Shown here piece by piece: positions 35,710 through 43,189 of a stretch of DNA of 64,000 nucleotides (position 1 is the stretch's first letter; the number at the start of each line of letters is the position of its first letter). Below the pieces are notes generated by a model. The model saw only the letters and a list, made by a program, of their open reading frames with translations, had not been told where the DNA came from and searched no databases. The DNA is taken from assembly GCA_934163035.1 (NCBI GenBank), contig CAKPJX010000002.1, positions 1-64,000 on the forward strand, read 5' to 3'. The translations under genes and the position numbers were made by a program. The stretch is from an uncultured Bacilli bacterium. GTDB taxonomy: Bacteria; Bacillota_I; Bacilli_A; RF39; UBA660.

Positions 35710-36083
35710 TTAGTAAATTTTCTTATTCGCAATAACTCCTCTAACACCACCTTGTGGATTTTCAACATCACCATTATATCGAGGTATCAAATGCATATGC
35801 ATATGCATCACACTTTGACCAGCATCTTTTCCACAGTTTGTACCTACATTATAACCGTTAGTAAAAACTCTTTATCTAAATATTTTCTACACTTATTCAA
35901 TAAATCTACTATTGCAATTTGCTCTTTCATAGTAATATCAAAAAATGTAGCAGCATGCCTCTTAGTAATTATTAACATATGACCTTCACTAACCGGAAAC
36001 TCATCAAAATAAGCAGCTGAAAGCTCATTTTCAAATAAAGCATCTTTCTTAGAAAGAAACTCATCACAAAAAGCACAACCCAT
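35710..36083 (-). pseudogene. HIT-family gene, frameshifted
   Basis: From the ATG at 36083 the protein reads MGCAFCDEFLSKKDALFEN, a HIT N-terminus, to CRKYLDKEF. It then leaves frame in a run of five T. The next frame continues GYNVGTNCGKDAGQSVMHM and reaches the triad HMHMHLIPRY, ending VIANKKIY at 35710. One additional T would restore about 125 codons. The truncated 79-residue product would lack the histidine triad. The alternatives are a genuine pseudogene or an assembly error. Confidence 0.85.
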
Positions 36084-36137
36084 AAATTAATCATTCCTCA
36101 CTTACAATAAAAGTTTTCACATAAATTTATTTATATA

Positions 36138-37562
36138 CTAATTTACATTCAAATCCTTATAAAGGATCACATCTTTTTTAGAAAAAATCTTTTCAAATCT
36201 CTTATCATGTTCTAAGTAATATGAAAGCCTAGTATCATTAGGAACTAAATAATAATCAAATTTATACTTATTAATTAACTTCACATAGTTACCATTTAAG
36301 TTACATATATCATAATAATCTCTTATATTATTTTTAGAATATAAATCAAATCTACCATCAACAAAAACATCAATATCATTATAAATTAAATATCCACCAT
36401 AATCATAATAATTATATAGTCTCTTAGGATTTTCTAATTTAATAGTATCAATTACCTTAGAAGTAACTATAGAGTCACTATCTTTAGGAAGAATACCATT
36501 CTTAAAAGCTAAAATTACAAAAAGGAAAGATGCTATTAAAAAACAAAGAGATGTTCCTTTATCATATTTTCTACCTGAAATATAATAAAATACAAAATAG
36601 GAACAAATTATATAAGTATATGGCCAAAATCTAATACTCTTAAGTCCCAAATATGCTACAAAACAGAAAAGTATTAAATCAATAAATCTAATCTTCTTTT
36701 TACTAAAAATAAATATAAAAGCAATAAGTACCAAAAGACCTAAATACGGAAAATGAGAACCGTCAGAAAAATTAGTAGGATGCCACTCAGAAATAAAACT
36801 CATCATAAAACTATCAGCCATATTCATGTAAGGATACAAAATCATCTTAATACCATGAGGATTAATCATTAAACATAACACATTTAAAACCAATACAACT
36901 AGATACTTACGAATCTGTTTTTTACTAAGTCTAATAGCCTCTATTTTAGAAAATTTAAATTTAAACATTCCACAAAATAAGAATATCAAAATTAATATAT
37001 ATATTAAACTACTAGAACCTCCGTGAACATTAGCCCAAATAATAGAAATTAAAGGCAACAAATATATCTTTTTTGAATTTTCATTATAAAAAAGATCAAG
37101 TAATATATAAATTGTAAGACATAAAAGTACATTACTAAAAATATGTGGTCTAGCTGATAAAAACCCTAAAAATATTAAAGATAATACTATCCAAAATAAA
37201 CTAAAAGGTATATTTTTTAAATAATCTTTTTTATTAGTAATAAAAATTATTAATTGTAATAAAGCTATAAATACAAAAACATATACAAAAACATGACTCC
37301 CAGGAAAAACAGTTGAAAGCAAATATAATAATATTTCAAACAACCATTCATGTGAAAACCAATATGTACCACGTAAATACCATGAAAATCTATCACTTAA
37401 TAATATAGTTTTATTATTAAACATATATTTTCCAGCTTTAATATGCCAATAATAGTCTGACTCAAAAAAACAAAATGAAGCCATAAGTAGACTAAAAGTT
37501 AAAATAAAAAGTAAAAATAACAATACCCATTTATTCTTTTTAACAAACTGCTTAATCTTCAT
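36138..37562 (-). CDS. Polytopic membrane protein, GT-C-like
   Basis: A 474-residue protein with about ten membrane segments and a short soluble tail. The first loop holds FFESDYYWHIKAGKYMF and RFSWYLRGTYWFSHEW, with the acidic/aromatic pattern common in GT-C lipid-linked sugar transferases, then a C-terminal domain with DVFVDGRFDLYSK. I cannot assign a substrate or gene name. The ATG at 37562 overlaps the recX stop, so it is cotranscribed with recX and perhaps with rpoZ. Confidence 0.65.
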   Translation of the reverse strand: MKIKQFVKKNKWVLLFLLFILTFSLLMASFCFFESDYYWHIKAGKYMFNNKTILLSDRFSWYLRGTYWFSHEWLFEILLYLLSTVFPGSHVFVYVFVFIALLQLIIFITNKKDYLKNIPFSLFWIVLSLIFLGFLSARPHIFSNVLLCLTIYILLDLFYNENSKKIYLLPLISIIWANVHGGSSSLIYILILIFLFCGMFKFKFSKIEAIRLSKKQIRKYLVVLVLNVLCLMINPHGIKMILYPYMNMADSFMMSFISEWHPTNFSDGSHFPYLGLLVLIAFIFIFSKKKIRFIDLILFCFVAYLGLKSIRFWPYTYIICSYFVFYYISGRKYDKGTSLCFLIASFLFVILAFKNGILPKDSDSIVTSKVIDTIKLENPKRLYNYYDYGGYLIYNDIDVFVDGRFDLYSKNNIRDYYDICNLNGNYVKLINKYKFDYYLVPNDTRLSYYLEHDKRFEKIFSKKDVILYKDLNVN

Positions 37563-38298
37563 ACACAAGCCCCTTCTGATATAATTTTTGCTTAATTTTA
37601 TATTCTAATTCACTACCAGAATATTTCTTACTATATTTTCTATATAATTTATCATACTCTTTCTTTATCAAATCTTTAGAAACGCTAAATTCTCTTTTAT
37701 CAACAATTTCCACAATAATATCTCTACTATATCCAAGTTTAAGTAAATCATTTATAATCTTCATTTTTAATACTTTTCCACTTTTATTTCTATTTGATTT
37801 AATAAGCTTATCTACTTGTTTACTTATTTTGTTACTCTCCAAATCACAGTCAAATTCAATTATTGTTTTATCTATAATATCCTGAGAAACACCTTTTCCT
37901 AACAAATCGTTAATAATTCTTCTTGGTCCCCTATTAGTAGTTAATATTTGATTATTTATATAACTCTTACTAAAAGTTAAATCATTTACATATCCTTGTT
38001 TTTCCAACTTATCTAAAGCATCACATATATCATCATTAGAATACTCTTTCTTTACTAATAAATCAAACAGCTCCTCTCTACTTCTAAATCTAGATTTCAA
38101 AAGTTTCAAACCAACATAATAAACTTCCCATTTTTTATTTAAAGAATTAATTTCTAAAAGCATCTCATCACTAACATTTTTCTTTAACAATAATTCATAT
38201 TCCAAAATGACTTCTTGATACAAAGATATTTCACTATTATCATTAAGTCTAACTTTATACATACCATTCTTAAGACGTTTAAAATTAACTATATTCAC
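37552..38298 (-). CDS. recX: Regulatory protein RecX
   Basis: A 248-residue RecX protein built of repeated three-helix units: LKSRFRSREELFDLLVKK, then DALDKLEKQGYVNDLTFSKSYI and the RGPRRIINDLLGKGVS repeat. RecX modulates RecA filaments. The GTG at 38298 follows AGGTGAT. recA itself lies 18 kb away. An unusually long tail (residues 195-248) carries further RecX-like helices. Confidence 0.92.
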   Translation of the reverse strand: MNIVNFKRLKNGMYKVRLNDNSEISLYQEVILEYELLLKKNVSDEMLLEINSLNKKWEVYYVGLKLLKSRFRSREELFDLLVKKEYSNDDICDALDKLEKQGYVNDLTFSKSYINNQILTTNRGPRRIINDLLGKGVSQDIIDKTIIEFDCDLESNKISKQVDKLIKSNRNKSGKVLKMKIINDLLKLGYSRDIIVEIVDKREFSVSKDLIKKEYDKLYRKYSKKYSGSELEYKIKQKLYQKGLVYED

Positions 38299-38324
38299 GT
38301 ATATCACCTAAGAAAATTATATCA

Positions 38325-38378
38325 AAAAAAAAAGAAAGAAACCATCCATAAATACTATAGATTTTCTTTCTTTTTTAC
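38325..38378 (-). terminator. Terminator after rpoZ
   Basis: Minus strand AAAGAAAG...CTTTCTTT hairpin followed by a long T-run after the rpoZ stop. Confidence 0.65.
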
Positions 38379-38564
38379 TTCAATTAGACCTGCTGATAAT
38401 TCTTCAAGCGCTCTACCTATATTCTTAGCACTCTTATATTCGCAACTAGGCATTTGCAAATACCCATCCCTAGATATTTGTTTACTTCTTCTGGCAACTA
38501 TATGAACTAATTCATACTTAGAACCAACCAAGTTAAGTAGTTTGTCAATAGATGGATAAATCAT
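38355..38564 (-). CDS. rpoZ: RNA polymerase omega subunit
   Basis: A 69-residue protein: MIYPSIDKLLNLVGSKYELV, then IVARRSKQI and KNIGRALEELSAGLIEV, which are the omega-subunit helices that grip the beta' C-terminus. The ATG at 38564 follows GGGAGTG. It stabilises RNA polymerase. Confidence 0.9.
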   Translation of the reverse strand: MIYPSIDKLLNLVGSKYELVHIVARRSKQISRDGYLQMPSCEYKSAKNIGRALEELSAGLIEVKKKENL

Positions 38565-38647
38565 TAATATCACACTCCCTACTATTAGGATAAACTAGCC
38601 AGATAAATTAATCAAGGAATGTGATAAAATTAGACATAATTTTTACA

Positions 38648-38773
38648 TTATCTAAATTGACAGCAAGAGCCACATTGAACATTACTTACAGTATTTTCTT
38701 CACTGCAAGAATATTGTGGTCTATAAGTATGTTTATAAACATGATGATTTATTATTCTGGTATGTATTGGACA
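38648..38773 (-). pseudogene. CotD-like spore coat gene, C-terminal part
   Basis: Minus-strand translation reads CPIHTRIINHHVYKHTYRPQ, then YSCSEENTVSNVQCGSCCQF and R, then TAA. The H-rich first half and paired Cys end match the CotD inner-coat family (C-x-H...H-T...N-H...H...CC). No start codon belongs to it: upstream is element 2 DNA. The missing N-part is at 42869-43087. Joined at CATAC the reading runs HEVPQV-CPIHT with no base lost, giving 114 residues. Confidence 0.9.
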
Positions 38774-38776
38774 TAC
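38772..38776. repeat. Element 2 boundary core (left)
   Basis: CATAC, exact direct copy of 42867-42871. Left flank is the CotD-like gene; right flank is element 2. A 5-bp match alone would be weak, but the reading frame on both sides fixes the point of exchange. Confidence 0.8.
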
Positions 38777-38813
38777 ATGCCCTTGCCCTTTCTTGATAGA
38801 TATTTCATCTTTT

Positions 38814-39260
38814 TTAATTATTTTCTTCTATTTCTTTTTCTACATCCTCTGGCGCAGTAGTATTAATAACATTAACTACACCTATTATATTAGGAACAAC
38901 TTTAAATCCACCAACATTATATCTAGGATTTTCTTCATCACTAGTATTTCTTTTTAATATCTTATTCATTTCAATTATCATATCTTTAGTTAATAAATTA
39001 TCAATATTATCTAACATATAGTCAAATAACTTAAAATGATTTTTAGATTCAATTAAATCATCTAACTTTATTAAAACATCACTTTCAGGAATAAAAGAAG
39101 ATGTATCAAATATTGCTTCAGTTTGTTCATTAGTTAATCTACTACCTTCTATCTTATTTGAATTATAAGCAAAATTAACTTGCGAATAATGATATATATT
39201 ACCTTTAAATTTAGATCCCTTTTGTTTAATTAATTCATTTTTAATTTTATTTATATCAAT
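38814..39260 (-). pseudogene. Fic-family protein, truncated
   Basis: Translation from about 39260 reads FKGNIYHYSQVNFAYNSN, then KIEGSRLTNEQTEAIF, with the inhibitory (S/T)xxxEG-type helix typical of class II Fic proteins, and runs on to YNVGGFKVVPNIIG and APEDVEKEIEENN before stopping. The catalytic HPFxxGNGR motif is missing because the gene ends near the left boundary of element 2. The reading starts at ATT (39258-39260), 8 bases after AAAGGAG, suggesting a lost ATG. It would not be active in AMP transfer. Confidence 0.75.
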
Positions 39261-39274
39261 AAATTAATCTCCTT

Positions 39275-40062
39275 TCAAATTATAATACATATTTGACTTA
39301 ATGGACATTCTTCACAATTCTTTTTATTACAAAAGGAATTAACTAATTGCCATAAATATTTATCTATACCACTTGGATTGATATTCAACTCTCTCCAACA
39401 TTAACATAAGTATCAGACAATTTTACAATATCATTATTTGAAAGATTAGTTGTATCAATTATATTTGTTAAATAACTAATTTCAATATCATGTCTATCTA
39501 TTGGGATAGAATTTACATTCTCCTTAAAATTACAGATATTAGAGCCACATTATTAATAAACCACCCGTTTTTTTGTCCATAACCTTTAATTACTTTTATA
39601 AACTGATTTAATTCATTAATATCTTTCATTGTTTTTAAATAACTTAAAATATTATCATATTTAAGTAATTCATTAGATATATTAATCCATTTTTTAGTCG
39701 CAACATTAGGATATCTTGGATGAATATTTTTCACAATAATACTATGTAATTCCGCCTCTTTCATTTGACTAACATATTTAGGACAAAATATACTAGGATA
39801 TTTTTCATAGGTATTAATTAAATTATTGTGATAAATTTTAGAACGCATTCCATAATCTAGTAGACAAGAATAAAACATGTATAAACAATATTCATTAGTA
39901 CCATAAGGTATACTTCTTGGAAAATTAACACTTGCTAATTCTCGTTCATTAACAAAATGCCTTTAGTTTGTATCTATTTTTCTTAAAGTTTTTAGCCCAC
40001 CATAAATGTCTCCCTATTTTTGATAGAATAAGATTTAAAAATTGATTTATCTTCCAACTTTC
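39275..40062 (-). pseudogene. HhH-GPD DNA glycosylase-like gene, decayed
   Basis: Three reading-frame pieces line up. The first reads NLILSKIGRHLWWAKNF, then KKNRYKLKAF. After one frame change come NERELASVNFPRSIPYGTNE, MFYSCLLDYGMRSKIYH and GYGQKNGWFINNVALISVIL. After another, NSIPIDRHDIEISYL, and finally LWQLVNSFCNKKNCEECPL. The H-h-H-like G-Y-G-Q-K, the late D and the C-x5-C-x2-C-x5-C Fe-S set indicate an endonuclease III-like glycosylase of unknown specificity. At least three one-base changes break it, and no start is visible. Confidence 0.6.
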
Positions 40063-40113
40063 TTATTTATTAAAAAAGAACGTTCTAATAATATATAACA
40101 TTACATCATTATT

Positions 40114-41658
40114 TTAATTAACTATATCAAAATTAACTATAACATTTATAGACTTATCATCAAATATTTCAATCCTATCAATTAAACAAACTATTAACTC
40201 TCTACTAAAATCTCTCATAAATAAAAAATCATTAACATATTTTATCATTATTTTGTCCCTAAATTTATCATTATAAATAATATTATTTAGTTCATTATAT
40301 TTTCTTTTTATAGTATCAAGTTCACCTTCTAATCTTATTTTTATTCTTTCATATTGTTCCAAAGTAATTTTTTTATTTAATTTATCTAAATAAACAGTAT
40401 CTAGATTATCATTAATTTGCTCTATCCTAGTATTAATCAACTCTAATTCTCTTTTACCATTATTTTGATTACTTTTATTCAAATTATTTAAAACAGTACT
40501 CCTAATTTTATCTCTATCAATATATTTAATAAATCTATCAACTAAAGAACTAATAATTACTTTTTCCATTTCATCATAATTATTCGAATGAGTTGTACAT
40601 AATTTTTGCCTCATATAAGTCCTATAATAATTACAAATAGTATAACACCTATTATCCGTCTTTCTTCTAGAAGTTATTGAAATTTTATGACCACAATCAC
40701 CACAATACAAAAGTCCATCCAATAAATGGTTTTCTTTTTTCTCACTTCTTCCTACATTTTTAGGTATCCTTTTTTGCACCTCATAAAATATTTCTTTATC
40801 AATAATAGCTTCATGAGTATTTTCTACAATTATATAATCTTTAGGATTATTTCTAACAACTTTTTTAACTTTATAATTTATTTTACTTCTTCTATTCTGC
40901 ACCATATCTCCAATATACATCCTGTTAGTTAATATATCTCTTACTGTTTTAGAATGCCACAGTCCATATTTTAAGTTATAATTACTTTTCCATTCAAAAC
41001 TATAATATTGTGCTGGTGTTTTTATGCCTTCATTAGTTAACTTTTTTGCTATTTTGAAAAATGACAATCCATCTAAACACATATCATAGATTGTTTTAAC
41101 AATTATGGCTTGTTCTTCATTAATAACTAAGTGATTTTTATCATTAGTATCCTGGTCATACCCAAATGGAGTTCTACCTCCCACCCATTTACCTTCTTTT
41201 TGCTTTGCTTTCAAACTAGCTCTTATCTTTTTAGAAATATCCTTTGCATACATATCATTCATTATTGCTTTAAATGGCGCTATGTCATTATTTGAATTAT
41301 CTAAGAATGTATCAATATTATCAGTCACCGCAATATACCTAACATTATGTTTAGGAAAATATTTTTCAATTAAACTACCAGTGCCAATATAATCCCTACC
41401 TAATCTTGACATATCTTTAGTAATAACCATATTAACTCTTCCTAATTCTATATCACCTAGTAATCTATTAAAAGCTGGTCTATCAAAACTAGTACCAGAA
41501 TATCCGTCATCAATATAAATATCATATATATCTAAATTATTTTCATCTACATACTGAAGTAATAAACTCTTTTGGTTAGTAATACTCTCACTTTCATAAA
41601 CTTTATCATCATCCTCACGAGATAATCTTATATAAAGACCAACACTATATTTTTCCAA
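40114..41658 (-). CDS. Large serine recombinase (element 2)
   Basis: A 514-residue recombinase. The resolvase domain has LYIRLSREDDD with the catalytic Ser, then GYSGTSFDRPAF and ITKDMSRLGRDYIGTG. The Recombinase domain (KWVGGRTPFGYDQDT, LWHSKTVRDILTNRMYIGDM) is followed by the zinc ribbon (LLYCGDCGHKI) and a long coiled coil (residues 390-470). It is of the TndX/SpoIVCA-like large class. A TTG at 41658 with GGTGAT seven bases upstream is preferred; an ATG at 41673 is possible. Its start overlaps the small ORF upstream. It is the likely enzyme for element 2. Confidence 0.95.
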   Translation of the reverse strand: MEKYSVGLYIRLSREDDDKVYESESITNQKSLLLQYVDENNLDIYDIYIDDGYSGTSFDRPAFNRLLGDIELGRVNMVITKDMSRLGRDYIGTGSLIEKYFPKHNVRYIAVTDNIDTFLDNSNNDIAPFKAIMNDMYAKDISKKIRASLKAKQKEGKWVGGRTPFGYDQDTNDKNHLVINEEQAIIVKTIYDMCLDGLSFFKIAKKLTNEGIKTPAQYYSFEWKSNYNLKYGLWHSKTVRDILTNRMYIGDMVQNRRSKINYKVKKVVRNNPKDYIIVENTHEAIIDKEIFYEVQKRIPKNVGRSEKKENHLLDGLLYCGDCGHKISITSRRKTDNRCYTICNYYRTYMRQKLCTTHSNNYDEMEKVIISSLVDRFIKYIDRDKIRSTVLNNLNKSNQNNGKRELELINTRIEQINDNLDTVYLDKLNKKITLEQYERIKIRLEGELDTIKRKYNELNNIIYNDKFRDKIMIKYVNDFLFMRDFSRELIVCLIDRIEIFDDKSINVIVNFDIVN

Positions 41659-41794
41659 GAGACTTATCACCATCTGAAAATAAAGAAGAAGTGATTCTAA
41701 AATTTCTTTTTAATTTTCTACTCAAAAAATCAATCAATATATCATTGATATCTTTTTTTTGATTAGAAATATAATTAATTTTATATTTATCCAT
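41645..41794 (-). CDS. Small ORF overlapping the element 2 recombinase, 49 aa
   Basis: Translation from the ATG at 41794 (GAGGTG upstream) gives MDKYKINYISNQKKDINDIL, then a basic stretch SRKLKRNF and the end DGDKSLGKI. It overlaps the recombinase start and so is translationally coupled. It has no recognisable family. It shares position but not sequence with the 32-residue ORF before the element 1 recombinase. A directionality factor or leader is possible but unproven. Confidence 0.5.
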   Translation of the reverse strand: MDKYKINYISNQKKDINDILIDFLSRKLKRNFRITSSLFSDGDKSLGKI

Positions 41795-41895
41795 AATAAG
41801 CACCTCACTTAAATGTATGGATAAAAAAACAAATTTAGTAACAAATAATAAAAACACTCTAAAAAATAGAATGTTCATAAATAAAAAGTCAATAT

Positions 41896-42744
41896 CTAAA
41901 ATGTATCTTTATTTTTAAAATTAGTAATTATTACTTCTTCTACATTACCTCTTTTACTGCCATTAGCATTTATATTTCTTTTTGCCTCTATTAAATGAAT
42001 ATTATACCCTTTATACAATTCATTAATAAGTATAGTATTATGATTTGAAAGCATTACATAAACACCTCTAGCATCCAATTCTTTAAATACTTTAGCTAGT
42101 CTTCTTTGTTCATCTTTATTAAATCCCTCTTCAGTATAACTATTAAATGTATTAGTATCAGAATCATATGGAGGATCAAAATAAACAAAGTCTCCCTTTT
42201 TAGCAGTACTAACAGCTTCTTCAAAATCAACACTTAAAATCTTAATATCATTCATAGTTAAATAATTACTAACTGTTATTAAATTACTACCTTCATAAGT
42301 ATTAATTTTAAGTTTCTTCCCAAAAGGTACATTAAATTCATTCTTACTATTAACTCTATAAAGTCCATTAAAACATGCCTTATTTAAATAAATAGTACGA
42401 GCCGCTCTAGTATAATCAGATAATCTATTATAAGAAGCCTTATTTCTATCCTTATTTCTAATCTCATAGTAAAATTCTTCTGAGTGTTGAGTCTCATAAT
42501 GATTTAAAACACTACACATCTTTTTAAATTTATTCAAATCACATAAGCATCTATATACATTCATAAGCTCCATATTGGAATCATTAATAACAGCTTTCTT
42601 AGGAGATAATTCAAATAATAATGCTCCTCCACCAACAAAAGGTTCATAATATGTATCAAATTCATCCGGAACATATTTTTTTAATTTATCTATAATTTGT
42701 CTTTTTCCACCAGCCCATTTAACAAATGGTTTTCCTTTAAACAT
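41896..42744 (-). CDS. Dam-type DNA adenine methyltransferase
   Basis: A 282-residue class I N6-adenine methyltransferase: PFVKWAGGKRQIIDKL (motif I-like FxGxG segment) and YFDPPYDSDTNTFNSY (DPPY, catalytic motif IV), plus the SPKKAVINDSNMELMNVYR and FNGLYRVNSKNEFNVPFG elements of the Dam/DpnIIA family. No cognate endonuclease is adjacent, so it is probably solitary. GATC is the usual target of this group. It lies just inside the right boundary of element 2 and could mark or control that DNA. Confidence 0.92.
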   Translation of the reverse strand: MFKGKPFVKWAGGKRQIIDKLKKYVPDEFDTYYEPFVGGGALLFELSPKKAVINDSNMELMNVYRCLCDLNKFKKMCSVLNHYETQHSEEFYYEIRNKDRNKASYNRLSDYTRAARTIYLNKACFNGLYRVNSKNEFNVPFGKKLKINTYEGSNLITVSNYLTMNDIKILSVDFEEAVSTAKKGDFVYFDPPYDSDTNTFNSYTEEGFNKDEQRRLAKVFKELDARGVYVMLSNHNTILINELYKGYNIHLIEAKRNINANGSKRGNVEEVIITNFKNKDTF

Positions 42745-42866
42745 TCAACTACCTCCATCATAAGTACTTAGTACTAAAAATCATATATATAGTATATCAT
42801 ATAAAAAACATAAAGAACTAACTAAATTAATCACAATAAAGACATAATAGATCTATCATAAATTAT

Positions 42867-42871
42867 CATAC
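42867..42871. repeat. Element 2 boundary core (right)
   Basis: CATAC, direct copy of 38772-38776. Its complement GTATG encodes the V of HEVPQV on the gene side; on the element side the frame ends at once in TGA. Confidence 0.8.
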
Positions 42872-43087
42872 TTGTGGTACTTCATGAACGATAGTTCTAT
42901 GAACGCATTTTTCTTGCACTGCCTCACTTATAGGTGAAGAGTATCCAGCATTTTGAACAGACTGATTTTCAGCATAGTTCATCATATTAATATCAACATC
43001 CATATTATTATCAACAACATTATTGTTACCAACAACAGAAGAATCAAAATCGAAATTTGGCATATTAGTCATACCTTGATCAAACAT
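42869..43087 (-). pseudogene. CotD-like spore coat gene, N-terminal part
   Basis: From the ATG at 43087 (GAGGAGG eight bases upstream) it reads MFDQGMTNMPNFDFDSS, an Asn/Asp-rich middle, then QEKCVHRTIVHEVPQV and an immediate TGA supplied by the element. The Cys-His start of the CotD motif is present, but the H-rich and CC end is not. The 73 codons join in frame with the C-part at 38648-38773. The truncated peptide may be made but should not assemble as the full protein. Confidence 0.9.
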
Positions 43088-43150
43088 ATTATAAATACCT
43101 CCTCTATTGTATAGTATGTCAGAAGAATTTATTAGCCACGATAAAAACCC

Positions 43151-43183
43151 AAAAAAATACAACAATCATAAAGACAGTTGTAT
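43151..43183 (-). terminator. Terminator after ffh
   Basis: Minus strand ATACAAC...GTTGTAT followed by TTTTTTT between ffh and the CotD-like gene. Confidence 0.8.
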
Positions 43184-43189
43184 CTGTAA

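Larger units (their letters stand above)
38777..42871. mobile_element. 4,095-bp serine-recombinase element interrupting CotD-like gene
   Basis: The segment separates the two parts of the CotD-like gene, which lie in the same orientation and frame. It carries decayed fic and DNA-glycosylase-like genes, a large serine recombinase (40114-41658), a coupled 49-residue ORF and a Dam-type methyltransferase. No replication, transfer or phage structural genes are seen. Its compact content (recombinase, small ORF, methyltransferase, decaying cargo) fits an old, maintained element such as a skin-like intervening element. Confidence 0.85.

Noticed and set aside
38621..38860. Plus-strand 79-aa ORF
   Set aside because: It is antisense to the Cys/His-rich CotD-like C-part, which has family motifs; the plus-strand protein is low-complexity hydrophobic.
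42866..43165. Longer 99-aa ORF with an extended N-terminus and normal end
   Set aside because: The RBS GAGGAGG favours the ATG at 43087, the end is element-derived, and the remainder of the protein is at 38648-38773.
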